DNA of 64,000 bases. Origin: Calothrix brevissima NIES-22. Lineage in GTDB: Bacteria > Cyanobacteriota > Cyanobacteriia > Cyanobacteriales > Nostocaceae. The notes beneath the pieces are model-generated. The model had not been told where the DNA came from, did not search any database, and saw only the letters and a program-made list of their open reading frames with translations. The first letter of the stretch is position 1. Every line of letters starts with the position of its first letter. The stretch is from positions 5,964,646 through 6,028,645 of the forward strand of contig NZ_AP018207.1 of NCBI RefSeq assembly GCF_002367995.1, written 5' to 3'. Both the position numbers and the translations under genes were made by a program. Below are positions 18,155-26,404 of the stretch, piece after piece.

Positions 18155-19606
18155 TTAAGGACATTTATCTAATCGAAACTCAAGTGGTTGATTGGGGCTA
18201 ATTTCACAAGCTATAACTATCTTTGTTCCACCTTGAATATCACCATTATTATCAAACTTTATTTCCCTCGTGACTCCGGCTATTGGGAAATTTTGAGAGA
18301 GAACCTGTTGTATTCTTTGCCTATTTGTATTGTTTCCTGACTTTTCAATTGCTTGAATTAACGCTTTTGTTGCATCATAGGCAGTAGCTGTTCTCCAGGT
18401 CATTTTTTCATCAGTATTAGATGATTGCCCCCAGAGTGTATCAGAAGCTGTGATAAATTCTGTTGATTTAGGCATATTAGTAATACTACGATGCCAAGGA
18501 ACGGCAAATACCATATTACGTGCTTTGGCTCCGGCATTTGCTAGAAAATTAGATGAGTATATACTGTCCCCAGCAAGAAAATAAGGTTGTTGAGCTTCTG
18601 GTGGACTTAATATAATATTTGCTAAATGTCTTTTGTTACTACCAAATGCAAACATAAATACTTGAATGCCATCGTTAATAGCATCCTTCAGTGCCTTTGG
18701 AGCATCAAAATTGTCTTTGCTAACATTGTAACTTTGATCATTTGAAGAATTATTGTATATCTCTCCACCCCCCTCTCTAATAAAGCTTTCAAATTTACCA
18801 CGAAGAGATTTACTATAATCAGAATCGCCATCAAAAAAAATTGCTACTTTTCTCCTAGAGATGCGGTTACCATTTCCTAAAGTATTAAGCATATAATCAG
18901 CAAGTGCCCGCGCTGCTACCATATCATTTGGAACAGTGCGAAAAAAATATCCACTACCGTTTCCAATCCCAATTCCTGTACTTGTTGGAGATATAGCTAC
19001 AAGCTTATCTTGTAGAGACCGATTATTGTACACTTTGATAGCAACTTTGGTTGCATCTGTTGAAAAATGACCAACTACTCCCAATACCTTTTGATCGTTA
19101 ACCAATGCCTCAGCAATTGTTTGAGCATTATTGTTATCACCAACGTTATCACCAACTATTTCTTTAGCAATAAGAACTCGCAAACCCAGGTTACTAGTCA
19201 AATGATTTTGATTAAATTCATTTTGAGCTAAAGCCACACCTCGTAAAATTTCTAAGCCCTCATTTTTATTGTTAGTGACTGAGGTAGGGACTATAACAGC
19301 AATTGTATGTGATTTTCTATTTTGTTGAGCAATTTCAGCGTTATTGTCATAAATTTTACTCTCAGGAGGTTCATTATTAAAAAATTGCCGTCCTCCGGCA
19401 CTGATACTAGGGTTATTTTCAGCAGGTGTACTAGTAGGTGTAGGGGTAGATGTATCAGTTGGGGTACTATTCGTTATAGTATTACCACTATTCCCAGATG
19501 TGTTTATCCGACCATTGAACCACCAATAAATTAATATAATGATACCTAATCCAGTCAAGGCTAGTAATAATTGAATAACTACACTATTTCTATTATTTGC
19601 AGACAT
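18155..19606 (-). CDS. Membrane-anchored type I periplasmic-binding (receptor) domain protein
   Basis: 483 residues. One membrane segment at about 10-30 (VIQLLLALTGLGIIILIYWW) is followed by a Thr/Pro/Ser linker (residues 40-70). From about residue 100 there is a type I periplasmic-binding fold like the branched-chain amino acid/ANF receptor family (TIAVIVPTS, GVALAQNEFN, VLGVVGHFSTDATK, AISPTSTG, YFFRTVPNDMVAARALADY). No lipobox and no transporter partners are nearby. It follows the membrane kinase gene by only 8 bp on the same strand, so the two are almost certainly co-transcribed. This suggests a ligand sensor rather than a transport component. Ligand unknown. Confidence 0.8.
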   Translation of the reverse strand: MSANNRNSVVIQLLLALTGLGIIILIYWWFNGRINTSGNSGNTITNSTPTDTSTPTPTSTPAENNPSISAGGRQFFNNEPPESKIYDNNAEIAQQNRKSHTIAVIVPTSVTNNKNEGLEILRGVALAQNEFNQNHLTSNLGLRVLIAKEIVGDNVGDNNNAQTIAEALVNDQKVLGVVGHFSTDATKVAIKVYNNRSLQDKLVAISPTSTGIGIGNGSGYFFRTVPNDMVAARALADYMLNTLGNGNRISRRKVAIFFDGDSDYSKSLRGKFESFIREGGGEIYNNSSNDQSYNVSKDNFDAPKALKDAINDGIQVFMFAFGSNKRHLANIILSPPEAQQPYFLAGDSIYSSNFLANAGAKARNMVFAVPWHRSITNMPKSTEFITASDTLWGQSSNTDEKMTWRTATAYDATKALIQAIEKSGNNTNRQRIQQVLSQNFPIAGVTREIKFDNNGDIQGGTKIVIACEISPNQPLEFRLDKCP

Positions 19607-19614
19607 AAATTAAC

Positions 19615-20892
19615 TCAGATATTTGCTGTTTTATTTGAAAAAAAATAAATACATATATACATCAATAACAAGCTTACAACTGAAGAAATTAATGGTAGTA
19701 GTAAGATTAATAATAAATTTCCAGCGTTGCTTAAGTTTGGATGTATAATAAGTACCAGAAACACGCCAGACATCAAAATATAAAAAAAATATTTGTATTT
19801 ATTAATTAAATTTAAGATATTATTTCGATATTCTATTAGATTTAAACCACCCAAAACCAACAACCACAATAGAAAAATTAACCAAATTCTATAAGGTTCT
19901 GGAGAACTGTATGATGTAAATAAAGGTGATGTAAACGAACCATATATTATACCAATCATTCCTCCTCTCAATAATAGATTTGTGTTGTCTGTCTTGGGTT
20001 TACCTTCTTCTTCGGTTTTCGTCGATGGAAGCAATTCAAACCACTCTTCTATTGACTGAGAACGCTGATGCCTATTTAATTTCATTCCTGTTTCAATAGC
20101 TACCCTCACTTGATGACTTATTCTTCTTTCCTTCTCCATTGCTATGAGTTTATCAATTAAATTATCTTCTTGCTGTCTCTCAATCGAAGCTTGTGGTGGC
20201 TCTGTAGTTAACAAAAAGTATAGTGTGGCCGCTAAAGCATATACATCCGAATATTCTTCTTTTTTTACGGTTTCTGAATATTGTTCAGGTGGTGCATATC
20301 CCTGCGTCCATTGAACAGTTTGGGTAATCCATTCATTAGGCGAAAACTGACGAGCTATTCCCATATCAATTAATATTGCCTTTGAGCCATCAGCTTTCCT
20401 CATGATATTTTTGGGTTTAATATCACGATGTAGTAATCCCTTTTTATGGATTGCTGCAACAGCCTGACCAATTTGTTGAATATAACTTAAAGCTTCCTGT
20501 TCTAATAACGCTCCACGATCGCTAACCCAAGAATCTAGATCTTGCCCATCGATATATTCCATCACAATACACCATCCAAATGAGGTTTTAATGATGTCTT
20601 GATATTTGGCAATAAAACTATGCTGGCACTCTTTTAAATACATCGCCTCTTTGACAAAATCTTCTTCGAGTTTGTCAAAAGAAAGAGTCTGGTTATTTCC
20701 TAATGCTATCCATATCCTTTCAAGTTCTTCTCTGCCTCGGAGAAATTTAATAGCTACTTGCTTGTTATCCTTTGTATCTTCAGCACGAAAAACAATACCA
20801 AATCCTCCACGTCCCAAAATCTCTCTGATTATATAGCGACCATCATTTAACTCATAACCCTGCCACCACTCTGCCCCACCTTGTTGCACCAT
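19615..20892 (-). CDS. Membrane Ser/Thr protein kinase (Hanks type)
   Basis: 425 residues. The kinase domain spans about 20-290: glycine loop LGRGGFGIVF, catalytic-site Lys49 (VAIKFL), HRDIKPKN with Asp157, and IDMGIA with Asp176. The metal-binding DFG is therefore DMG. The activation-segment end is GYAPPEQY. A charged linker (TKTEEEGKPKTDN) leads to about four hydrophobic segments from residue 310 to the end, so it is anchored by its C-terminus with the kinase in the cytosol. No PASTA or other outer sensor is present. The co-transcribed downstream gene encodes a membrane-anchored periplasmic receptor domain, which could supply sensing. An FHA-domain regulator gene lies about 0.8 kb upstream on the same strand. 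Confidence 0.9.
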   Translation of the reverse strand: MVQQGGAEWWQGYELNDGRYIIREILGRGGFGIVFRAEDTKDNKQVAIKFLRGREELERIWIALGNNQTLSFDKLEEDFVKEAMYLKECQHSFIAKYQDIIKTSFGWCIVMEYIDGQDLDSWVSDRGALLEQEALSYIQQIGQAVAAIHKKGLLHRDIKPKNIMRKADGSKAILIDMGIARQFSPNEWITQTVQWTQGYAPPEQYSETVKKEEYSDVYALAATLYFLLTTEPPQASIERQQEDNLIDKLIAMEKERRISHQVRVAIETGMKLNRHQRSQSIEEWFELLPSTKTEEEGKPKTDNTNLLLRGGMIGIIYGSFTSPLFTSYSSPEPYRIWLIFLLWLLVLGGLNLIEYRNNILNLINKYKYFFYILMSGVFLVLIIHPNLSNAGNLLLILLLPLISSVVSLLLMYICIYFFSNKTANI

Positions 20893-21147
20893 TTTGTTTA
20901 TCCTTGCTGTTATTTTTTCTTTAATATAAAATATGTTGTTGTGTTTAAATTTGATTCTTGTATTTTATTTATTGATAAATAAAAATAATAACAATGGCAC
21001 TTTATGAAAAATTAATTTTTGGTTTACTAATAATTACTTAAAAGCATAACAAACAAAAGCACAAAAATAAAGCTCGCATATTTGGGCTATAAGTATGACT
21101 TTAGAGGATGTTTGAAAAGTGGTTGGCTGTAATTTTAAGCACTTGTT

Positions 21148-21224
21148 GATCCCCCCAACTCCCCTTGAAAAGGGGGGCAAAAACCTCTAAAAGTCCCCCT
21201 TTTTAAGGGGGATTTAGGGGGATC
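21148..21224. repeat. 77-bp element with GATCCCCC inverted ends
   Basis: Outer ends GATCCCCC and GGGGGATC are exact complements. Inside are further C-runs and G-runs (CCCCTTGAAAAGGGG; CCCCCTTTTTAAGGGGG) that form two nested hairpins. This is a common type of small cyanobacterial interspersed palindrome. Confidence 0.65.
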
Positions 21225-21477
21225 TAAACATTGTGCTACCAAACAGAGAACTTTTAAAACAACCTCTTACACAACATTCATACTTTTTTTTACAGCAATG
21301 ACTTAATTGTCAAGTACTTTTATAAAAAGTTTATTTTGTCCTAACCTAAGCTTTACATAAAAAATATTCAGCTTGAAAATAGGGTTTAGGGGACAGAGAT
21401 TTTCATGCTTGGTTGTGGGTTTTTCTCGTGATTGATTGGCTTGATTGCTATAAACATCTCAGCATAGATTTATCAAG

Positions 21478-21662
21478 AAAGGCAGAGGGCAGGAGGCAGA
21501 AGGCAGAAGGGAATTCTGATTCCTGCCCTCTGCCACGACCGAAGGGAGTAAGGGTTTAAGACCCCCACCAAATTGAAAATTTGGTGGCTCTTGTTTAGGA
21601 GGGGTCAGAATCCCCTTCTAAACAAAACCTTCTGCCCTCTGCCCTCTGCCTTCTGCCTTCTT
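21478..21662. repeat. Composite block of GGCAGAG-type STRR and a hairpin
   Basis: Purine-rich GGCAGAG/GGCAGAA units at the left and their complements (CTTCTGC, CCTCTGC) at the right bracket about 185 bp, so the whole block can fold back. In the centre, CCACCAAATT (21565-21574) pairs with AATTTGGTGG (21578-21587). Confidence 0.7.
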
Positions 21663-21712
21663 CAATTTTCCAGGATTCATTTTTACCCTGTAAATCTCAA
21701 TAATATTACTTG

Positions 21713-22495
21713 CTACTTTAAATTAATGTGTAAAATATAACCTTCTCCTGGTTTGTTTTCTAAAAATGGAGGTGTTTTTATTTTCTGAGGATCTACGTTT
21801 TGCTGTTTCAACATTTGTTCTAAGGTTTGGTTAATTGCTTGATTAATTTTATGAACGATTCCTATAACATCATTATTTACGTGTTCAGTCGCATTATTCT
21901 GCCAAATAGCTTGTTTTAGCTCCTCATAGGTACATAAGACTGATGTGTTAGAGTTCCGATTTTGATCTACCATGTAATTAATTAGACATCTTTGTTTTGG
22001 TGTTAAATGAACTTCTCTACCTTCCCTGCCATAAAAGCAAGAAAGTCTTTGTTGATGAAGTTTATAGGTAAAAGAAACGAGCTTAAATGCTTGAAGCGGT
22101 AGAGTATCAGGTAAGAGACTAGAATCTTTAAAAGTTATTTTCCAATAGTAATCTTCATTTTCACTATTGCTCAAAAGGCTACTAGCAAGCAGAATAATAT
22201 CCTCATGGTAAAGAGGTAATTTACCTTTGATCCGCACATCTTCAGGTTGACTCAGATTTTTTTGTAAAAATGTTCCATTCAAACTCGGCTTTTCATCTAT
22301 TACGAACCATCTATTAGATTCTCGCTGAATTATGCAATGTTTTTCTCTGGTGATAGTTTTGTCAGGAATGATAATGTCGTTGTTAGGACTCTGCCCTATA
22401 GTTATAGATTCTTTCTCTATTGAAATAATATCTGGAATACAGCAACTCATACCAAGAGGTGGCTTAATATACAGCTTTGGTTTCTCTGAATCCAT
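21713..22495 (-). CDS. FHA domain plus OmpR-like winged-helix regulator
   Basis: 260 residues. The ATG at 22495 is preceded by AAGGAG at a 6-nt spacing; a TTG seven codons upstream lies over that ribosome site and is rejected. The N-terminal FHA domain (about 10-110) shows ITIGQSPNNDIIIPDKTITR, His53 and N73-G74-T75. The conserved FHA arginine of the GR motif is Gln35, so phosphothreonine binding may be altered. Residues 163-258 (LTPKQRCLINYM, CTYEELKQAIWQNN, HVNNDVIGIVHKIN, LENKPGEGYIL) match an OmpR/PhoB-type winged helix in reverse order to mycobacterial EmbR, whose FHA is C-terminal. Likely a transcription regulator read out by a nearby Ser/Thr kinase. Confidence 0.8.
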   Translation of the reverse strand: MDSEKPKLYIKPPLGMSCCIPDIISIEKESITIGQSPNNDIIIPDKTITREKHCIIQRESNRWFVIDEKPSLNGTFLQKNLSQPEDVRIKGKLPLYHEDIILLASSLLSNSENEDYYWKITFKDSSLLPDTLPLQAFKLVSFTYKLHQQRLSCFYGREGREVHLTPKQRCLINYMVDQNRNSNTSVLCTYEELKQAIWQNNATEHVNNDVIGIVHKINQAINQTLEQMLKQQNVDPQKIKTPPFLENKPGEGYILHINLK

Positions 22496-22845
22496 TGTTA
22501 GCTCCTTAATTAACAACTACCTTGGCTGTCAATATCGATAAAGCCTGTTTTGTGGGCTTTCCACTCAAAATATAGTGATTTGGATAAATAATTTTAGATA
22601 TTAACGCAAGTCGCTACAGCAATCTCAACTTGTTTGTAAACTTTATCATCTGTGTTTGCTTTGGTTTTTTTGTGCTGGAAGCGGTTAAAAAGTAATTTAT
22701 TTAACTACACATAGCAAGAGAATGTGCATTAAACTTGATAAATTACTAATGATGAAGAGATTTCCGACATCCAACACACCCTACAAAATTGCTACTTATC
22801 CCGCGCAAGAGTCAGGGTATTTATTGAATTCAGCTTACAGGTACA
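22496..22845. other. Intergenic region upstream of the FHA regulator
   Basis: About 350 bp with no gene seen. The ribosome site of the FHA regulator is at the low end. No repeats or operators recognised. Confidence 0.5.
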
Positions 22846-23220
22846 CTAATATTTAGACGTATCCAAATACAATCGCAGGTGAAAGCAGGCAAATTCAAAC
22901 TTAGGGTCAGCACAAGGTAGGGTAGGAATTCGCGATAAATTTGTAAAACATTGTAGAGCAAGGTAGAGCAAGCCTTGATGAGTCAGTTGAATCGCAACGA
23001 CATCAGGATCTTGTCCTCGTTGAGCTAATTTAGTGAAAGTCTCAGCCCAGTCAAAAACCTAGTTACTATAACGCTGTTAGAATACAGGGATAAACTTAAA
23101 ACCATAATCCACAACGCGATCGTCTCCTTAATGGTAAATATTTGCAGGATAAGCTGATGTCCAAAGTATCTCATCTCCGATTTCCGGAGTTGGTAAGTGC
23201 GATCGCAAAATCAAATGTAA
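22846..23220 (-). pseudogene. Nonsense-riddled gene remnant
   Basis: Reading the minus strand in one constant frame from about 23220 to a terminal TAG at 22846-22848 gives protein-like sequence interrupted by only three in-frame stops. These are at 23128-23130 (TAA), 23077-23079 (TAA) and 23059-23061 (TAG). Segments include LPTPEIGDEILWTSAYPAN before the first stop, DDRVVDYGFKFIPVF between stops, and a 70-codon tail with DWAETFTKLAQRGQDPDVV and FEFACFHLRLYLDTSKY. No frameshift is needed to join them. The family is not recognised. The upstream end is lost against the nuclease gene that starts at 23234 on the other strand. Confidence 0.5.
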
Positions 23221-23233
23221 CTTACTAGACTGA

Positions 23234-24742
23234 ATGCTAATAAATGCCGATCTGTTACTGCAATATCAACGCTGTCAGCGCCGACCTTTTTTAGATAGTC
23301 GCGGTGATAGAACCGAGCGCGACAGTCCTAATGAGTTGCTGCTAAAACTGCAACAAGACAAAATTGCTTATCAAAAAAGTATTTTGGCGAATTTGTCTTA
23401 TCATCAGCCAGATTATCCCAGAAGAGACTGGGAAGCTGGTCAAGCCGCAACTTTAGAATTGATGCAGCGTGGGGTTGAGTACATTCATCGGGGAATATTG
23501 CTAGTTAGTTACGACGAATGGGCAAATACAGAAAATGAAAATTTCTCTGCTTCCCCAGATTATCAAAAATATACCCTGCTCAGTTGTCCAGATTTACTAG
23601 TCAAACATCCTGGACAATCTCGTTTTGGCGATTGGATCTATTTACCTGCAAATTTGGAGATGGGTAAACGTCCCAAGCAGGAATATCAAGTAGGAATTGC
23701 ATTTCATGCTCAAATCTTGGCAAAATTCCAAGAAACTGCGCCGCCAATAGGTTTATTACAATTGCGTACCAGGGAAAATACTTATCCAGTAGATTTACTA
23801 AAATGGACGCCACAAATGCAGCTGATATTGGCAGAGTTGATTGCAGCTTTAGAGTCAGCCGATGGTGCAGAAGTATTTATTTCTCGGCAAAAATGCAATC
23901 TTTGTCACTGGTATAGTCAATGTTATGCGATCGCGCAATCGCAAAAACATCTGTCTCTTTTACCCGGAGTTACGCCAGTTCGCTACAAGCAATTGCAAGA
24001 ACTAGAGTTAACGACACTAGAATCTCTAGCTAATACTAGTCCCAGCATTCTAGAAAATCTGACTGGTTTTGACCGTGAAGTAGCCCACAAATTAGTAGTA
24101 CAAGCTCAAGCTGTACTGCAAAATCGTCCGTTTATTTTACCTTACCCTTTACCGCTAGACACTATTACTTATACAGCGCCTATCGAGATTTATTTTGATA
24201 TTGAAGCGCAGCCAGATTTAAATTTAAATTATCTTTTAGGTGTTTTGCTAGTCAACAGACAAACTAATACAGAACAGTTTTATTCTCTGCTGGCAGAAAA
24301 ACCAGAAGACGAAGAAATAGTGTGGCGACAATTTTTAGATTTAGTTTGGCAATATCCCGAAGCCCCAATTTATCATTTTTGCGCCTACGAATTTGATACA
24401 GTGCAGCGCCTGGGAAAACTTTACCAAACACCCAATTCTCAAGTACGTCCCGTACTTAACCGCTTTGTGGATGTTTATGAACAATTAACCCAAAGCGTCG
24501 CCTTACCCATAGAAAGCTATGCTTTAAAAGCGATTGCGCGGTGGTTAGGCTTTGAATGGCGTGATAAAGAAGCCAGTGGCGCTAAGTGTATTTACTGGTA
24601 CGATTCCTGGTTAGAAACAGGCGATCGCACTTTATTAGAAACAATTCAACGCTACAACGAAGACGACTGCCGCGCAACCCGCAACGTCAAAGACTGGCTG
24701 GTGCAATTCTTCCAAGAAGAGTATTATTTACGACCTGCTTAA
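23234..24742 (+). CDS. TM0106-family RecB-like nuclease with RNase-H-like domain
   Basis: 502 residues from ATG 23234. The N-terminal half is a Cas4/RecB-type nuclease region beginning MLINADLLLQYQRCQRRPF. Cys14 together with Cys221, Cys224 and Cys230 (KCNLCHWYSQC) are placed as in the iron-sulfur clusters of Cas4/AddB proteins. Short hairpin-helix-like text (LLPGVTPVRYKQLQELELTT) follows. The C-terminal part is a DEDD/RNase-H-like exonuclease fold with IEIYFDIEAQPD (Asp322, Glu324) and a final YNEDDCRATRNVKDW. The family is of unknown physiological role but is presumed to act on DNA. No CRISPR array or cas genes are in the window. The gene is monocistronic and ends just before an STRR array. 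Confidence 0.8.
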   Translation: MLINADLLLQYQRCQRRPFLDSRGDRTERDSPNELLLKLQQDKIAYQKSILANLSYHQPDYPRRDWEAGQAATLELMQRGVEYIHRGILLVSYDEWANTENENFSASPDYQKYTLLSCPDLLVKHPGQSRFGDWIYLPANLEMGKRPKQEYQVGIAFHAQILAKFQETAPPIGLLQLRTRENTYPVDLLKWTPQMQLILAELIAALESADGAEVFISRQKCNLCHWYSQCYAIAQSQKHLSLLPGVTPVRYKQLQELELTTLESLANTSPSILENLTGFDREVAHKLVVQAQAVLQNRPFILPYPLPLDTITYTAPIEIYFDIEAQPDLNLNYLLGVLLVNRQTNTEQFYSLLAEKPEDEEIVWRQFLDLVWQYPEAPIYHFCAYEFDTVQRLGKLYQTPNSQVRPVLNRFVDVYEQLTQSVALPIESYALKAIARWLGFEWRDKEASGAKCIYWYDSWLETGDRTLLETIQRYNEDDCRATRNVKDWLVQFFQEEYYLRPA

Positions 24743-24745
24743 CAA

Positions 24746-24790
24746 CAGTCAATAGTCAATGGTCAATGGTCAATGGTCAATAGTCAGTTG
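24746..24790. repeat. STRR array, AATGGTC/AATAGTC units
   Basis: About six heptamers directly after the nuclease stop, the same unit as the array at 15744. Confidence 0.8.
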
Positions 24791-24852
24791 TTCCTTCTGC
24801 CATGATATTGTGTTGTTGGACTTTGACAGGTTAATTTTAGCGATCGCTATCC

Positions 24853-26037
24853 ATGCAGCCCATAAAGAAAATTTTAAATTGGCGAAGAATTATTTATTTT
24901 ATTATCCCCATCATTATTATCAGCTTTTGCTGGAGTAATTTAGCATCGGCATCGGTCAATATTACTCAGATCCAGTTTATCGGACAAGCCACTCTTCCCA
25001 AAGGATTGACCTTCCAAAAAACCCCTGTTGGTGGTTTGTCAGGAATCACCTATGATGCTAAAAAAGACCTTTTTTATGCAATTTCTGATGATAGGAGCGA
25101 AAAAGCTCCCGCTCGTTTCTATACTCTTAAAATAGACCTGAGTACAGGTTCACTTAAAAGTAATGGTGTTGTCCCTATTGCCGTTACCACACTCTTGAAT
25201 GAAAATGGTAACACCTTTGCTAAAGGTACCAGCGATACGGAAGGAATTGCTTACACTAGCAAAAATACTGTCTTTATTTCTTCGGAAGGAGATGCTAAGG
25301 AACTCGTTAATCCTTTTATTAAAGAATTTTCTTTATCTAGTGGTAAAGTAATCTCAACACTACCCATACCCAACAAGTTTTTACCTGCTAAAAATGGTCA
25401 GTCTGGTATCCGCGATAATTTAGCTTTTGAAAGCTTAACCGTTACGCCTAACGAAACGAAACTATTTACAGCCACCGAAAATGCTCTGATTCAAGATGGT
25501 GTAGAAGCTCAACCGAATATTGGTACTTCTTGCCGAATTATACAGTATAATTTACAAACCCAGCAGCCAGAAAAAGAATACCTTTATCAAACTGAACCAA
25601 TATCATCCTTTTTGAATTTTACTGGTAAGTTTGCTAGCGGATTACCCGATATAGTTGCCCTTGACGATAGCGGAAATTTCCTCAGTTTAGAAAGGTCATT
25701 TACAGGCTTAGGATTTGCTATTTTATTATTTCAGGTTTCTCTAGATGGTGCTGATGATATTCAGCAGATCGATAGCCTGTTAAGTATTAACTCTCAACAA
25801 GTCAAACCTGTACGAAAAAAACTGTTGTTAGACTTGCGAGGTTTAGATGTATTGCTCGACAATATTGAAGGCTTAACTCTAGGGCCTAAATTACCTGATG
25901 GTCAACGCTCATTAATCTTAATTAGTGACAACAATTTCAATTCTTTACAACGTACCCAAATCCTCGCCTTTAAGCTGAAAATCGAATCACCTTGGATGCG
26001 CATCTTTCGCCGTCTGATTCCCAATTTCAACCGCTAA
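24853..26037 (+). CDS. Exported esterase-like phytase-family protein
   Basis: 394 residues. The signal peptide or anchor (RRIIYFIIPIIIISFCWS) ends near SASV. The body matches the esterase-like-activity-of-phytase family (PF13449): GGLSGITYDAKKDLFYAISDD at the start, GTSDTEGIAY, ISSEGDA, NLAFESLTVTPNETKLFTATE, and NIEGLTLGPKLPDG near the end. The family is a beta-propeller thought to hydrolyse phosphate or carboxyl esters outside the cytosol. The acidic DTEG and FESL positions are the conserved metal or active-site residues of the family. Monocistronic; a hairpin follows 37 bp after the stop. Substrate unknown. Confidence 0.85.
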   Translation: MQPIKKILNWRRIIYFIIPIIIISFCWSNLASASVNITQIQFIGQATLPKGLTFQKTPVGGLSGITYDAKKDLFYAISDDRSEKAPARFYTLKIDLSTGSLKSNGVVPIAVTTLLNENGNTFAKGTSDTEGIAYTSKNTVFISSEGDAKELVNPFIKEFSLSSGKVISTLPIPNKFLPAKNGQSGIRDNLAFESLTVTPNETKLFTATENALIQDGVEAQPNIGTSCRIIQYNLQTQQPEKEYLYQTEPISSFLNFTGKFASGLPDIVALDDSGNFLSLERSFTGLGFAILLFQVSLDGADDIQQIDSLLSINSQQVKPVRKKLLLDLRGLDVLLDNIEGLTLGPKLPDGQRSLILISDNNFNSLQRTQILAFKLKIESPWMRIFRRLIPNFNR

Positions 26038-26404
26038 ATTGCTGCTGCTGGTAATCACTTCGTCATCAGGACTTTAGTCCACAAGAAAATTGTGGACTAT
26101 GAAGTTAATGAGAAAGGATAAAAATATTTATTTTACGTATATCTACTGAGAATGAGGGGTCATACCACCGATCTGACTTGTGGATTCAGTGGAATCTCTC
26201 ATACGTTTTTTAAAATAAATATGTTACACCATGATTAAGAACTGTTACATAGATTTTTTTGTAATTTTATTAAAAACTCACCAAGTATTGGAGTAAATTT
26301 TACTCGACATGATCAATTCTCTAAAATCAGGGATGTTTTTTATAGATAAAATAAAGTTTACAAGAGAGTTATGTTAATAACTATCTAATTTTTAAAATAA
26401 ATAT
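26038..26404. other. Intergenic region with a terminal hairpin
   Basis: About 365 bp. It holds the hairpin at 26075-26099 and then AT-rich sequence running into the kinase gene; no open frame of note. Confidence 0.6.
26075..26099 (+). terminator. Hairpin after the phytase-like gene
   Basis: TAGTCCACAA (26075-26084) and TTGTGGACTA (26090-26099) form a perfect 10-bp stem with a five-base loop. There is no T-run, so Rho-independent termination is only possible, not shown. Confidence 0.4.

Larger units (their letters stand above)
20893..21712. other. Repeat-rich intergenic region
   Basis: About 820 bp with no credible gene. It contains a 77-bp element with GATCCCCC ends (21148-21224) and a composite STRR/hairpin block (21478-21662). 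The part next to 20892 is strongly AT-rich and is a likely promoter for the kinase-receptor pair. Confidence 0.65.

Noticed and set aside
18155-19606. Reading the receptor-domain protein as part of an ABC importer
   Set aside because: No permease or ATPase genes are nearby and it is membrane-anchored beside a kinase; a sensor role fits better.
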